Assembly: GCA_020881915.1 (NCBI GenBank) | Contig: JAJFPB010000003.1 | Span: 2,356,001-2,420,000 of the forward strand | Direction: 5' to 3' | DNA length: 64,000 nucleotides | Source: Paramyrothecium sp. XJ0827 | Taxonomy: Eukaryota > Ascomycota > Sordariomycetes > Hypocreales > Stachybotryaceae | In this document: positions 11,301 to 25,069 of the stretch, piece by piece | How positions within the stretch are numbered: the first letter of the stretch is position 1 | Layout of the letters: each line of letters opens with the position of its first letter | Made by a program: the position numbers and the translations under genes | The notes under the pieces: model-generated | What the model was told of the DNA's origin: nothing | Seen by the model: only the letters and a program-made list of their open reading frames with translations | The model's database searches: none

Positions 11301-12389
11301 AGGTATGTTCCAAAAAGGCATCGTGGCACTTGTCCCCGTCACTGTGATTCTGCACTGCTTTGTCGCATTAGTGTCACCCTTGAAATTAGAAAACATTTTA
11401 ATCTTTTTTCTTTCTTCGGTTTCGAGTGCTTCGTATGTGAGAAGCCATGAAGTGAGAGCTGAAAATGTTGGGCAATCAATCATACCATCCATTTACGGAT
11501 CACACGGCCAAATGCTTTCCCGGCAGAAGCTCCGAGCTCTTGTGCGATAGTCCTGTGGGGAGGAAATCCGGACTGCCTGAGAACGACGACAGATATTCTT
11601 TGGAGATTGTACGGCCGAAAACCTGGATCTGGTGCGGGAGAGGGCGGCCAAGCGAGGACGCCGCCAATAGCTTCCTGAATATGTTGTGAAACTCTGTCCA
11701 CAAGGCCAGAACAGAGCCTTGACTTGTCATACAATTCGTCTCTGTGCGCGGGCGCTTGGGTAATGCAAGGCTGCAGACTAGGTGGTGTGGATAGTATCCT
11801 ATCAGGGAGGGTGGACCTTCAACTCGTCACAAAGAACAACGGGCGGCGTGTCTAATCCTTGGCTCACCCCTGCGCGCGGCAGTCGACTTCCCGGAGCGAA
11901 AATAAAAAATACATTATTTATGGCGCGTTGTTTAATTTCTGGAATCAGTGTGGCCACCAGCCTTGAATACGAGGACGGTTTAATGAGTCGTCGGCACGCT
12001 AAGGACGAGCCGAGATTAGCCTGCAATGCCGTTCAGGGATCTATGCACGCAATAACCTGTGAAGCAGACACGCGAGAAAGTTGCCGAGAATCAGCTCCAA
12101 AGCCGGACGGTAAAACAGAAGAATTACAAGGGGGGGGTGAAGACAGCACGTCCGTGGCTGCAAGTGGTTAATCTGAGCTCAAGAGTTCACGTTCACGCGA
12201 ATACCTACTCAGCGCGCGCAAGCCAGTTTAACATGCTTCATTCCCATCCCATGAGTCCCGAGGCTCATGTGGGGTAAATGCCCAGGTTCCCCCCGGGTCC
12301 CAAGCCGCACTAAGCGCTTGACACGAGAGTTGCGGAGCGCGCTGGGCACCTATGCCTGTAGGGTGGTGGGATCGTTCCTTTGGAGCATC
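8308..12389. other. 4 kb region without a recognised gene
   Basis: Holds the upstream regions of the multicopper oxidase (left) and copper amine oxidase (right). Between 8.54 and 8.98 kb several overlapping frames stay open on both strands, but none shows a known motif. From 9.6 to 11.6 kb the DNA is AT-richer with scattered stops. Two imperfect copies of an ACAGGCCAAT(C/T)AAGG-like stretch lie about 100 bases apart (10.27 and 10.37 kb). No transposon ends were found. Confidence 0.35.
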
Positions 12390-12390
12390 G

Positions 12391-12397
12391 TATATAG
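12391..12397 (+). promoter_or_regulatory. TATA-like box of the copper amine oxidase gene
   Basis: TATATAG about 75-80 bases before the start codon at 12472, a usual spacing for a fungal TATA element with a short leader. Seen by eye. Confidence 0.4.
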
Positions 12398-12471
12398 GTT
12401 GTGAACCTCGCGCATTGTAATCCCGCGCATGTCCATGTTCTCGCACTCGTTCGCCGGACATCCCTCTCATC

Positions 12472-14544
12472 ATGCGGTTTTTCTCTGCCGTCATGGCCCT
12501 GGCCATCACCGGCGCCTCTGCCGCAGACCGTCTCAAGTGCCGTGAGACGGACCCTAACGTCAAGGGGCCGTACATTGCCTCCACGGCTCCACGTGAAAAC
12601 ATCTTTGCAGCCGTCTCTGTAGAGGAAGCAAACTCCATCGGCGAGTTTTTGCAGCGCGAGTCCAACAGCTCACAGTGTGTATTCCCCATCTGAGGCCCAA
12701 CCGACAACAAACAGCTACTGATCCTCCTCAGCCTCGCGGGCATTTACTTCAACACCTACGATGGCTTGTGGCTGTTGGCGCCCAACAAGACGGAAGCCAC
12801 TGCCTATCTGGACGGCACTGGTCCGAAGCCGCCACGTTATGTGCGCACCTTTGGCCAGCACAACTGTTTCGACCGTGAATTTATGATTGGGTGCGTAGAG
12901 ACTCGCCATAACCCGGTTTGATGAAGCTGACTCGATGACAGCCCGCTTCCCGTTTCAAACATGACAACGGCTACGCCTTTGACATATACTAACCACGGCA
13001 ACTCAGACATCAAGAACAACTGGTGTGAAGAAAACTCCAGCAATGGCCGCAGAGACCAGGTCAAGAAAGAGGCCCACGAGAAAAGGAAAAGAGACAACAT
13101 TCAGCGCAGGGCCTCGCACAACCCCTACGAGGAGAAGATGGAATGGAACGGCCGAGAGCTGCCCCACGACGAAAAGGCTCCTCCTGTTGCCATCCTCCCC
13201 GACGGCGCCCGTCATGAATTTGACCCCAAGCAAAACTACGTCTCGTGGAGTATGTATCTTCCTGCTGTGCCCAAATTTCATGCTAACCAGGATATAGTGG
13301 ATTTCACCTTTTTCGTCAGTACGGGTTTCGCGGGCATTTCCCTCCACGACATCCGCTTCAAGGGCGAGCGAGTTGTCTATGAACTCGGTATGCAGGAGGC
13401 TCTTGCCCACTATGCTGGTCCCGATAAGGAGCAGACCGAAAACTCGTACCTCGACGTTACGGTTGGCTTTACTCAGTATAACTTGATCCCGGGATACGAC
13501 TGTCCAAGCTACGCGACATTCACCGACGCCTTCTGCCTTTTCGAATTTCCTAAGGATTATCCTATGAGCCGTCATCGAGATTATCCCTACTACCATGCAA
13601 CCCAGAATATTGCTTTTATTCTTCGGAGCGTTAGTACTGTATTGAACTACGATTATCAGACCACATACGAGTTCTATTACGACGGCTCGATACAGGTCCT
13701 CGTACGCGCTACAGGCTATATCCAAGCCTCCACCGTTATCGATGTTCCGGATGAGCGCGAATATGGCTTCCGTATTCGGCCAAACCTCTCCGGATCTATG
13801 CATGATCATGTCTTGAACTTCAAGGCCGATCTTGATATCAAAGGGCAAAACAATACCTTACTTAAAACCGAGTTTATACCTCATTCCCAGGTATACGATT
13901 GGTCTAATGGCGAGGTTATCAATACGATGAAGGTAGACCGTAGCTTCATCACCAACGAGGACCAAGGCAAGATCAACTGGGCTCCAAATGCAGCTGCTGC
14001 ATACTCGGTTGTTAATAAAGACGAAGAGAATGAGTTTGGCGAATTCCCTGGATATCGCATCTATCCATCTACTGGATCTCCAATCCACGTCACAGTTGAG
14101 AACTCATCGCAGTTCGGAAACCTTATCGACTGGGCTACACACCACTTTTACATCCTCAAACGCAAGGATTCGGAGCCCGTCTCGGCACACCCCAAAGCAA
14201 GAACATGGGATTCGCAGAGCTTGGTTGAATTCGGCCGCTTCTTTGACGGCGAATCCCTAGAGCAGGAAGACGTTGTCTTGTACTTCAACCTGGGTATGCA
14301 CCACATGCCTGACACATACGATTTGCCCGTCACGGTTTTCCAGGGGGCTCAGTCTGGAATCACTCTTCGCCCCCAGAACTATGACCGGAGCGAGAATTCC
14401 ATCTCTACAAGGCAGCAGATTGAGATTAGGAACAGGGAGGACAAGGTCGAGGTCAATACGTACGGTGTTAATGCACCTTCGGGGGCGTTCGACTTGAACA
14501 ATACCAGCCCACCATGGTATCCCCTGCCGGAGTGGTGGTCTTGA
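12472..14544 (+). CDS. secreted copper amine oxidase (primary-amine oxidase)
   Basis: Four exons (12472-12674, 12732-12890, 12942-13249, 13298-14544) give 638 residues. The enzyme oxidises primary amines to aldehydes with release of ammonia and H2O2. The self-processed topaquinone site is present as N-Y-D-Y (Tyr341); the catalytic base fits Asp276 in YLDV; copper ligands fit HDH (His392, His394) and the HHMP motif (His558/559). IRFKGERVVYELG and LRSVST flank these as in the family. A signal peptide (about residues 1-18) implies secretion. The third intron is only 48 bases and in frame; removing it restores FVSW-M-DFTFF continuity, while the unspliced frame would carry 16 foreign residues. The loop between CPSYAT and CLFEF is about a dozen residues shorter than I expect for fungal relatives. 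No peroxisomal SKL end. The N-terminal introns are inferred from frame and homology. Confidence 0.87.
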
Positions 14545-14999
14545 TGTTCTGGCATAGAACTTGATGACCTTCAGGGATCAATCATGGATATTAATATCAG
14601 CAATATAGACTTAATATTATTACTACTAATGCTATGCCGAGTTGACGACATAGAATGTTGATTTTATGATGGTATTGATTGTTTCCGTTGTCGTAGTTTT
14701 GCCCATAAGCATTACAGATTCGATGTCCATGCTGATAATCCGCTGATGCGGACATGCCCTTCAGAATATAACAATTTATACCTGACCAGAATCTGAAACG
14801 TCTATTCTTATAGCGTACTATGTGGTATCTATCCCTCGGATGCTTGTTTGTTCTTCGAGCTCTCTGGTCCGTATCTTGTGAATCATTACGATATTCTGCC
14901 AAAACCTCTCCTTCAGCAGCAACTCCTCTATCAAGAAGATGCTCCCACCTTACCGCTGCGTAGTGACCGCTCCGACAAGCACAGTTCTGAGAGAATTGT
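14545..14999. other. intergenic
   Basis: AT-rich 3' flank of the amine oxidase and downstream flank of the dehydrogenase relic. The minus-strand open frame continuing through here from the relic is the out-of-frame tail and has no family features. Confidence 0.4.
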
Positions 15000-15530
<531 letters not shown>

Positions 15531-15674
15531 CGTCGGTAATTTCTCACGTTGATCTGCCCTTGGAACGCAAAACACGCTGTATTTTTATTAAGACAAAATG
15601 ACAGAAATTGTAGGACGAAACAGATAATTGATCTCGAGATTCTTGCCAAGCGTTATCGCCAACAACGGCCTCTG

Positions 15675-16458
15675 CCACACAACAAAGCATTCGTGCTTCA
15701 CTCCATCAAGAACGTGTCGTTTGAAGATCGTCCAATCCCTTCCCTCCGAGACGAATATGACGTCCGTGTCCACATCAAGCAAACCGGCGTATGCGGGAGC
15801 GACGTTCACTCCTGGCAGCGCGGTCACTTCGGCGATTTCATCCTCGAAAGCCCCATTGTGCTCAGCCATGAGAGCGTTGGCACCGTTGTCGAAGTCGGCA
15901 GCAAGGTGAGCAACAGTCAGTCAAGCCTGACGAGCGGGTTGCGATTGAGCCTGGCGCCAGTTCCTTGGCGCCGCTGCAATCATTGCCGCAGCGGCAACTA
16001 CAACCTCTGCGCAGACACCGTCTTTGCCGCAACGCCTCCGCATGGCGGCACTCTGCAGAAGTACTACATTGTCGCTTCAGGCTACGTCTACCCGCTCCCC
16101 AAGCACATGTCCTCCGAAGACGGAGCTCTGGTAGAGCCTGCCGCGGTCGCGGTGCAAATAGTCAAGGTCGCCGATCTGCACGCCGGGCAGACGGTGCTTG
16201 TCTTTGGCTGCGGCCCCATCGGCGTGCCGTACCCAGGCTATCGCAAAGGCCGCAGGCGCATCCAAGATTATCGGCGTCGACATTTCCGAGTCCCGCGCCC
16301 AGTTTGCCAGGGAGTTCGCCGCTGACGGCGTCTTTGTTTCCAAGGGCGGGCCTGCGGAAGACGTCAACCCAGTGGATGCTGCTCAGCCCGTGGGCGAAAA
16401 TATTGTGGTCGGATATGGTTATGGTCTCGGCTTCGGCTTCGGTTGCAGCTTGTCGTAA
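15675..16458 (+). pseudogene. zinc-dependent xylitol/sorbitol dehydrogenase relic
   Basis: The plus strand shows, in shifting frames, a polyol dehydrogenase of the medium-chain zinc family: NKAFVLHSIKNVSFEDRPIP, VHIKQTGVCGSDVHSW with the catalytic-zinc Cys, ESPIVLSHES with the zinc His-Glu pair, then in another frame RVAIEPG, back to CNHCRSGNYNLC (structural zinc Cys), GTLQKYYIV, EPAAVAVQIVKV and VFGCGPIGV, then in a third frame QAIAKAAGASKIIGVDISES up to about residue 230. Frameshifts fall near 15.91, 15.97 and 16.22 kb, and the last 120 or so residues of a normal 350-360-residue enzyme are missing after 16.46 kb. The closest family in memory is fungal D-xylulose reductase (xylitol dehydrogenase). 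It is non-functional as read, unless the frameshifts are assembly errors. Confidence 0.85.
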
Positions 16459-16624
16459 ATATACTCGTCTAGCACGAAGCGCATTTGCGGTTCGCTCCAT
16501 ACAAAATTTATCCACAAACGTCGTGTAGACTGATTGCTAACCCTCATCTTCTCCTGCCTCCTTTGTCACTGTCAGCAACCAAGCGTCTTCCGATGGGGAC
16601 CACCTGCTGCATCGCTTCCTATGC

Positions 16625-17575
16625 TGATCAGTAGTAGGATCTCACCGCAGCTTCTCAAGCATAGCCCCCTAAAAGCCAACAGGTAACACCTTACACGGCA
16701 GTTTCCACCCAAGCCCGGTTCCATATTGCTACTCATGAGATATACGACCGAGTCATTTCGAAGCTGTTTCCATCTTCTAGCGAACTACTACGATTAACAG
16801 AGTCTCTACTCGATCCTTGGCCTGTAGAGATACCAGGTTGCTTCTCAGAAACTGTAAAGATATGCCCTTGTTCAGGCTGTCTTGTCCTGGCGCTTACGGA
16901 ATTTGAGAATCATCATATACCGCCCATTTGTGACACGGACCGCCCTCAAGCGAAAGCAGATCATGATGAGTCAAGTTCAAAAGCAGACAAGCGTTGTTGG
17001 CTGATGCAAAATCCACCATTACAACGAAAGCCAGTTTTTGGGAGCAGCATGAGCACAACTGTCTTGCCGCTTGGTACGGGCTGTATGTCCCTACTCGTCT
17101 TCACCGTCTAGTCGTAAGGCTAAGCCAGGACCAGATACTTTCTATTCCAAGCTGCTTTGAAACTCTGTGTCTGTCTTTGGAATGGCCTATCTGTAGCGGC
17201 AGCATCCGACTGGCGCACACAAGTTAGCACGACCCTCCATGCAACAGCTGCCATGTCTCCGGCGAATGCAAGCAGCACCCGATGTCATCAGATCATTTCA
17301 GATCCATGTGAGAAGTATATTGATACATTCAGCAGAACATTCTAGATCAATCAAACCATCAGACAGAACAGGTGGCAGTCGACCCAACGGTCGATGCAGC
17401 CGAGCTAGAGTCCTGGATTGCACGAGCTCCTGTCGGCGAAGCCCCGCAGACACAAATTAACAACGTATTCAGCATTATGTGGCCGAATGTGCCTCCCCCA
17501 GAAGCAGCAGATATAGTTATAGGTGGTGATGTCGGGTGGATGGAATTTCTGCGCGCAGGAAGCAGTGAGAGTTAG
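16625..17575 (+). pseudogene. fungal transcription-factor domain (MHR) relic
   Basis: From about 16.68 kb the plus strand reads VTPYTAVSTQARFHIATHEI followed by YDRVISKLFPSSSELLRL and a DPWPVEIPGCFSET segment, the layout of the middle homology region of fungal Zn2Cys6 regulators (arginine-phenylalanine-His helix, then P-S-x-x-E-L-L and an SLP-like turn). After about 16.86 kb the frame degrades and stops appear. A separate open stretch at 17372-17575 (ESWIARAPVGEAP, ending in GWMEFLRAG) looks like the C-terminal end of the same gene. No Zn2Cys6 cluster was found upstream. Its position beside two polyol dehydrogenase relics suggests it was their pathway regulator; that is inference. Confidence 0.6.
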
Positions 17576-20500
17576 AATACCCCCAACATTCGAGTGCACT
17601 GTTGATAGGATTAGGGCTATCAGTCATTGCATTATATGTAATACGATTATTCCTTTTATGCCTCGGAAAACCACTTCGTTACTCGGCACCAATTCTCGAC
17701 AGTTCTTTCGCTACCACGTTTGCTGGCGCCTTGTCTACTGCGAGTCCCGCTTCTAAACAAGCTTGACTCTTCTGAGTCTGCTGCAACTGCAGCAAAAAAA
17801 AAAAAAAAAAAAAATTGTTCTGTTAGAGCAGGTGGAAACCAACATGCCATCACCATGATAGAGATTGTTCTAATTAAAGGGATGTAAGCCCTTCATTGGG
17901 CATGTTCCTAGGACCGGACTTTGGGTGACCAAGGACCACTCAACAAAGGAACGGGGTTCCTTAGGGGAAATTTTCTGTGCTGTATTACAGTTCTGAAAAG
18001 AGATTTCCTGACTTCTCTAGAGGTGCCGGGGTTAACAAGAGCAACAACAAAGGAATGGCAAGTTAAGTGGCAAAGGACTAATTCACTAGAATTTTCATGC
18101 TTCCGTGAATGCGTCGATCAGCATAATGATGTATTAACTGTCCCATCAGTGACGCCATTACATGTGAAGGCATGTTTATTCCTCAACTGCGGCAGCAACA
18201 TCGACTCCGCGCTGGATGCCAGAACCCTTCAGTTCATTCACAGGCACCGTCAGACCGCTGAGAAACTTCCTCTCCGGCCACAAACAATACAAGGCCGAGC
18301 TGGCTCGTACATATCGCCTTGCCGTGGCACATGAACCCACACTGCTTCTCGTTGCTGGGGCCTGGGAAGGAGTGAATCTCTAGAGTGAACTCTTAGCGAA
18401 GTTATAGATCAAAATACCCAGAGCTTGATTCAGCAATAGACTGCAGGGAGCACCTTCAGCATGTCTTGACCCTCCGGCATGAATAACAGCCCTTACCTGG
18501 ACTAATCGAGCTCCTATTCTCTGACTCTTTTCGGTGTCGACAGGTTTACTTTGGTTTACAGTCCTCTAGATTTGCACCTTTCAGAGCTTCTGGCATTAAG
18601 ATGCACGACTGTGGATTCCATCACTTGTCAGAACCCGTTCCTTTGGTGATTACATAGTCGGAGTCCAGTATTCCTAGAATCTCGCTTAGCCCGCGATTAC
18701 CCCAAACACATCCCCCATGAGCTTCAGACTTTTACGGTCCTCCACAAGCAGGCCCAGCCCCCCAAATAGCATCACGTGTACCAAGGCGTTGGTCGCCTGC
18801 ACAAATACATCTAGTTGCGGATCATTCTTCAGACTCATGTGCTTGAACTTGGCCAGTTTGACACTCTGTGCATCCCATAGCTCACTCGCATCTCCCCACC
18901 CAGCTCTGCTCCATCTTGATCTCCGGAAGCCCTTCGATAATGATACGCACCGAACCGCTCAGGCTCGAGTAAGCTGCCGTCCCGAAAGGCTGTTGGAGAT
19001 TATTGGTGCACATCCGCGCAAGTTTGATCTGTGGCTTTGATTGGCTGTTGATATGTGCTGCTATGATGGGGTGTCGTGTTCCCGTTGCATGGTCCAGCCG
19101 TGAGATTACGCCCTGCTTGTCCGGGCCGACAAGGGTGATATAGGGCTGAGGGTCCATGATGATGGTGTACCTTGAATGTAGACAGTACACTCGAGTTGAT
19201 ACCTTTGAGCTTACTGGCCTAAGTGTTCCATTTTGGATGTGATTGTTGCCGGGGTATTTTGTTGAAAGAAATCAGCTTATGGGCAAGTCATCTGTCAAAT
19301 GAAGAACATCGCGTTAGTTAGCGTCTGAATGCTAATGTCGATTAAAGTTGCTTTAGCATGATTGGAATGTGCTGATATGGGATGCCAAGCAATTCATAGC
19401 CTTTCGCTACCCTGCAGCGCTGGGCCGAGCTGCGATGAACGGCATTGGGCAAGCTGAGCCATGGGCGGTCTTTGTCAAGAGCATCTATCAAGGCACGAAC
19501 CTGCGGGGCCAACAGTACAGATTTAACACATTGGAGAGTTAGTTGAACCGGACTGCTTCTGAAGCTGGACTGGCTTTCGGTCGTCGTTGACAATCGATGA
19601 GCTCCAGTGTGATTTCCAACTGCGGGTTTGTGCTTGAATTTGTGCTTACTTTCTGAAAATCTCAATCTATTCATCTGGAATAGAAAAACAATCTTGGCGT
19701 ATTCGGATGTAAGAAGAGGAAACCGTATTCATTAATCTTTGGCGGAGTATTGCACTATGGGGACTAAAAGTCATATGCTGTGATTCTTCTTGCAATTGAA
19801 CAGTAGAAATTATTCTTTTTCCAAGAGTTTGATGCCACAAGAATTCATGAATTTCCACTTTAGTGTTTCGTTGGAACTTGTATGGTTCATATGAGTCGAT
19901 CACGTGTGGTCCTGAGGAGCAATAATGACCATCAGCAACATTTTAGCTGTCGAACTTGAATAATCGTTCCATTCTCGGCTCGCAGTAGTTCGTTTATATC
20001 AATGTTAAATTTTCTATAGGTCTCGAAATACGTGTTATTCTCGGTTCACACTTGACTACTGGCTTACCTTAATGGCACCAGTTTCCACATCCGGGTTACC
20101 TACCCTAGAGCGAGACGGATTGGTGTAGTCCAAGTCCATGCCTTGCCAAATCCCTTCTTGGGTCTACTTCTCGATTTAAGGCGTGGCTATTGAATTCGCA
20201 GTTTTGTATAATTCTGCAACGCGTTGGCATCCTGATATTTCGCCATGGCTATTCTGGTCTGAACATTATTTAGAGACGTAGTGAGTTGATGCGGTTCAAA
20301 AATCTCAACAGCCTTTGTATAGACTCTGTGCTCAAAATCACTACTCCAAGTTTCCCAAGCCTGTGCTCATAATGGACCATCAGGAGGATCCAGTTAAGTT
20401 GCACCATCATCCCTTACAGAGAAGCGGTCGTTAGAGGACTGGCGCCGGGGAGCAACAGGCGGCGATACAGAAAGTAGCTGGGGAGATGATTCATACACAC

Positions 20501-20600
20501 AAGTAAGCTTTGTTGTAGAGCCTCATTTCCTATGCCAAAACTAGATACATAGCAAACGCTGTTTTACGGTACGCAGCAACGGAAAGGGTTAAACGAAGCT
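17576..20600. other. AT-richer region without a recognised gene
   Basis: About 3 kb. Frames such as 18882-19190 (minus) and 17921-18334 (plus) contain no motif I can name. The former has a protein-like composition and could be another relic, but the evidence is weak. A 21-base poly(A) run occurs at 17794-17814. Confidence 0.35.
17794..17814 (+). repeat. poly(A) run of 21
   Basis: Uninterrupted A tract following CTGCAGC. It is not preceded by any recognisable retroelement open frame and no target-site duplication was seen, so it is listed only as a homopolymer. Confidence 0.8.
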
Positions 20601-23600
20601 GTTCCTTCGAGCACATGAATTACAAATCCCTACAGCACAGATCCTGTACAGCATGGGATCCTCAGTCTACGAGCACCTGAATGCCCATCAGCCGACAGTG
20701 CCATTGTCAGAGTCGCCCGCCATATGGCATTCTCTGACTGCCTCCCTCCCTTTTGTCTCAGTCTGGACAACTTCCGACCTGCAATTCCAACTACAACCTG
20801 AACAGAATGAACTAAGATCAAAGGGGGGGGAAAAGAAAACAACAATGAAAAACAGAGGGGAAAAAAACAAAGATGTCACGATACTGAGCGACCATGCAAG
20901 GGATGCTCGCCTCTGTCTCTCGCCCACACCCTGCAGCTCGTCCTTGCCTCGTTATCTCCAAAAAAGAGACACCAAGAAAAAGATGTAAGCCCTACGGCCC
21001 AAGGGGGGACGGAATGTGCGCGGGAGCCAGGCGGCAGCCTCAGTCTCCGGACGGGTCAACCCGAGCCTCGTTCGCCACATTCCAGACGAGCCCCCCGGGC
21101 GGGTGCGTTGTCGCGGTTTTTGCGTTGGCCGGAAAACGCAAAAGATTCCTGTCATCCCACAAGCTCGCAGCCGTTCATCACAAATCACACCCAAGGGCCA
21201 CCCGGAGAGTCAGCATAATGGTCACCAGAAACAGGGCCAAGCACGGCCGGTCTAAGAGTCCGTCATACTCGCAGGAAACGCGCACATCTACAGCGACCAG
21301 AACCGGCAAACTCAACCGCGGGAGGCGCCAGGGAAAAACGCCCTTCTAAACGGCACTACCCGCCAAAGACATTTCGACTCTCTGGCTCACGCCCTCGTTC
21401 TCCCACTCCCCCCTTTCTCGCCCTTGTTACCCCGATTCGCTGTATCGACCGATTATGCCGAAAGCGGGTAACATTTAAAGACATGCGCAGGAACCTTCTT
21501 TCCCCGAGTTGATACATCAGAAACCATGTTTCATCCTGGGCTTGTGTGTGTATGTGTGTGTGGCTTGAAAGGGGAAAGAAAAAGGGAAGCGGGAACAGGC
21601 AGAACTTGTCTCGGCGCCAGCCGCTCGCCTCTTTTTCCTTGTGGGCGGCGGTTTCGTCCTTTTGGATCGAGGCCCGTCCACGCCCCCCAACTGACTCGGG
21701 GGCCCGATTGAGACGCGCGGTGTCAGCGTAACGACGGGAGAGGGTGGGAGGGGAGAACTCCCGTTGGGGTCCGACGTCATCCGCATTCCAGACGTTGGGT
21801 CCAGAATGCATTGGAGGGAGAGGCACGGAGGGAACAGTGCGTTGCTTGCGCATGTCTCAGAAGGGCCATCGGAAGCAGATATCGGGTGCGTGTCGACAAT
21901 GGACAGGAGGGGGGAGCAGACCGGGCAGAACAGAAGCAATGCCTCGTCTAGCAGTTTTGCATCAATCAGAGAAGAAAGCAAAAGACAGAACAACTAACCA
22001 AATACGAATGGAGAGGAAGCACCGACCTAGAATTCAATTAAACCTGTGACATCAAATCAACATCATGTTACCCGTAGCAGGGATTAGGGAGAGAGAGAGA
22101 GAAAAAAGGGGGTCAGGTAGCCTCACGAATCGCAACCAACACCCAAATCAAATCAAACGAAACCAACACCGCAATCTTCCGTAACATGATCATCACACAC
22201 ACACACCAGACGAAAGGAAACGAGGCAAAGTAAAGTGGGCAGTGGTTCAACTTGTTCATGACCATGTCACCCCAAGTGTCTCGGTACGCAGGTCGTCTAA
22301 TCAAACCCGTCGCGATGCGGTCGCGCGACCACGTTGATGTCCGATACACATACTTTGTGTCGAGGCCCTCTGTCTCTCCATATATTGAACATGCCTCAGT
22401 TTCGCAACCTTCCTGCCAGATCTTCCGGCCTGCGTTCCTCCCCCCCTTGGCCCGCACGGAGGTTTCCTTCCTCAAAGATGCCCATTTACCGTCGTACCCA
22501 AATACCGGGTGCCTGGGCGCCGCAGATTCCCTCGAGCCGGACCACCTCCTTGTCTGAGACAGGCGAACAGCACAATAGCCCTGTCTCGCTTGTTGGGCCC
22601 GTCTTCCCGCCTCGACGTGCACTGTCTCTGTCCAATTTTGCGAACAAAAAGGAGCGGAAGAGGGCCGATGGGGGCTCAGAGGTTAGGACGAGCCCCCGAG
22701 CTTCTTCCTGTTCCAACGAACAATCGCGTACCGGCACCCACCCCAGGATCGTCCCCCCCCCCCAATTTCCTGCACACCACCACCAGCAGGCGACGACGAA
22801 CAGACCGAGGGAATGCTGGCCTCCCGGAGCACAGAACGAACACTGCCCTCCTTCCTTCCCTCAGGCCACCGTCTGGCAGACCGCGCGCTAGGGGCAACAC
22901 CATCAGAGGTCAAAGCCAATTCTGACAACCAACGGCAATGCGTCGCCCCTCCACCACCCCCTTTTTGCAGCATCGGAGACTTATGCCCACATGACGTGCA
23001 GCACCCCGACGCTTGTCCCAGCTTTCCGGATTCCCCTCCTGTTCGCTGGATCGAAGTCCTCCAGCCCGGCGCGTAACGCGTTCGAGTGTTGCCCCCCTCG
23101 CCAATGGCAGGTGAGGTGCTTGACACGACGGGGGCGTTTATGCTAAACAAACCTCTCGGACTGGGTTCGACAAGTCATACCCTCATGACCGTTTGCGGTA
23201 GGATGACACTTCGTTCGGAGACTTCGCTGACGACAGTTATTCAAATCACCCCCTTGGTCCATGATGCTTCTCCCCCATCGCCAACGCCAGCCAGATTAGA
23301 TCACTCTGCCCATCGCGGACCCTCCATTTCCGCATCAGCTGAGCCTCAGCCATCAACCAAAGCGTAAGCCTTCGTCCTTTGGCCTTGCACCTTCATCCCA
23401 TTAAAGCTTCTGCCGTATGCCGAACCGTAAGCCACGTTGAACCTTGTTGCCTTCGGACTTCCCGCCCCCCAGGCCAACCGTGTCCTTCCACGTTGAAAGG
23501 GAAAAAAGGGGGGAGGGGGCTTTAACGCCGTACTAAAGGGTTCCGCCATTTCACGCGCATCTACCCGGATGAAGACTAGGCAGGAGAGTTTTCAACTTTC

Positions 23601-25069
23601 TGCTGTTGAGAAAGATTGGGCCCTGAGGGTCGTCGAACACGCCCCCTCCCTTCTAGAGCGACGGAAATCGCCAAGCCTTCTCTCTTCCATTTGTTCCTCT
23701 CTCTCCGCTGGCGGGCCCCTCCCAACTCTCCACCCACCTCCCCCCCCCCCCTCCTCTGCCTCGGTCAGGACTTTCGGTGTGTCAGAGACTGTTTGTTCGC
23801 GGCGAAGCCAAGATTGGCCGTTGCACGGGCGCTACAGGCAGTCTAATAACGCGGCCAAGCAGGGAATTGCCTAGTCCCGTGGCTCGCTCTCCGTCTTTTA
23901 GATCCCCAAGCCACGCCTGTTAGACACCCGCACCGGCCGCTATGCATACTTATGCTCACAGTGCTCTCACAGTATGTAATCCGGAAATGGGCTCGTGGCA
24001 AGCGGCGCTTTGCCGTCAGCTGCGGCACGCCGCTATGCAGGGACCGGGCCTTCATGCCACCTCGTCTGTGTAACCCCCTTTCTCGCAAGCGCGCCCAAGG
24101 ACCAGTGCCCCAGTGTTTGCGCTGCTTGCAACTTGTTCTGAAATCATTGGTACCTTGGCGACCCAGCCGACTAGCGGTGTGTCAATTCCATGGGCTTCTG
24201 CTCCTCTGAAGACAAGGAGGAGATGCCCATGCCCTGGATCGTATACGGGGAGTGAGGGGGGCATTTTCCACTCTTGGATCTAAGACAAGGACTTTCCCGT
24301 TAGCCCTTTTCACAATGATCGCTCGGTCTGCTCTCAGGCTTTGAAATCTCAAGGCGCTAGGTGAGGCCCGACGAGACGTAAGAGAAAATGCCATGAGCTG
24401 GGTTTCCAGCCATCGTCATCATGCCACCGTTTTCACGTCACCGAATCATGTTGAAAGTCTTGTTTCGCTGCAACGTAGTCGCTTGTATTATCTCGAGTAC
24501 ATCCTTGGATGTCACGTCTTGTTGAGGACTTTGCAGTCCAGAGTAGCTCGTTCCAGGCCATCAGAACAGAGAATAGCAAGAGCCATATTAAACCAAATTA
24601 TAATCAACAAATAAAAAAATCGCGTTCAACAACCAAAAACTGCTGCCGTGAGGCATAACCTTCTTCTTCTTTAGCAAATTACACAGCGGTAGAGCCATGG
24701 ATGCAAGCCCTGTTAAACACCTCCCAACGACGAAAGAAAGAAAAAAACGAAGCAAGAAAAAGAGACCAACCCCGAAAAATGGTATCAAAGTCCCAAAGAC
24801 AAGAACCAGGGATGAAAAGCGGTGTTCGTCGCCGAACTCGGAACTCCTCTAACACACTCTTTCGCTACCGAACCACGTGCCTAGCCGTTCGCCAAATCGC
24901 ATAACGTCGGTCTCGCCGATTTCCCAGAGCCGGAAGAATTAAGAAAACATCTCGTCAACGAGAAGCGAGCCTTGCCGAGGCCTGTCGACAAACACAAAAC
25001 CGGTCCATGCATGGTTGACCGTCTGCCCTGCAGCGTCAAATTTGGTGTCCGAAGCAATACCCGAATTCC
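20601..25069. other. GC-rich low-complexity flank of the Zn2Cys6 gene
   Basis: About 4.5 kb downstream (3' side) of the regulator. It has many C or G homopolymers, CA/GA tracts and frames open on several strands at once, the usual effect of GC-rich low-complexity DNA. No exon with a protein-family motif was found. It may hold a long 3' UTR or non-coding RNA, but nothing in the sequence proves this. Confidence 0.4.

Noticed and set aside
17794..17814. Poly(A) run considered as the tail of a LINE or processed pseudogene
   Set aside because: No retroelement frame upstream and no target-site duplication seen.
18882..19190. 102-codon minus-strand frame with protein-like text (YITLVGPDKQGVISRL)
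   Set aside because: It could be another relic, but no family could be named and the frame breaks soon on both sides.
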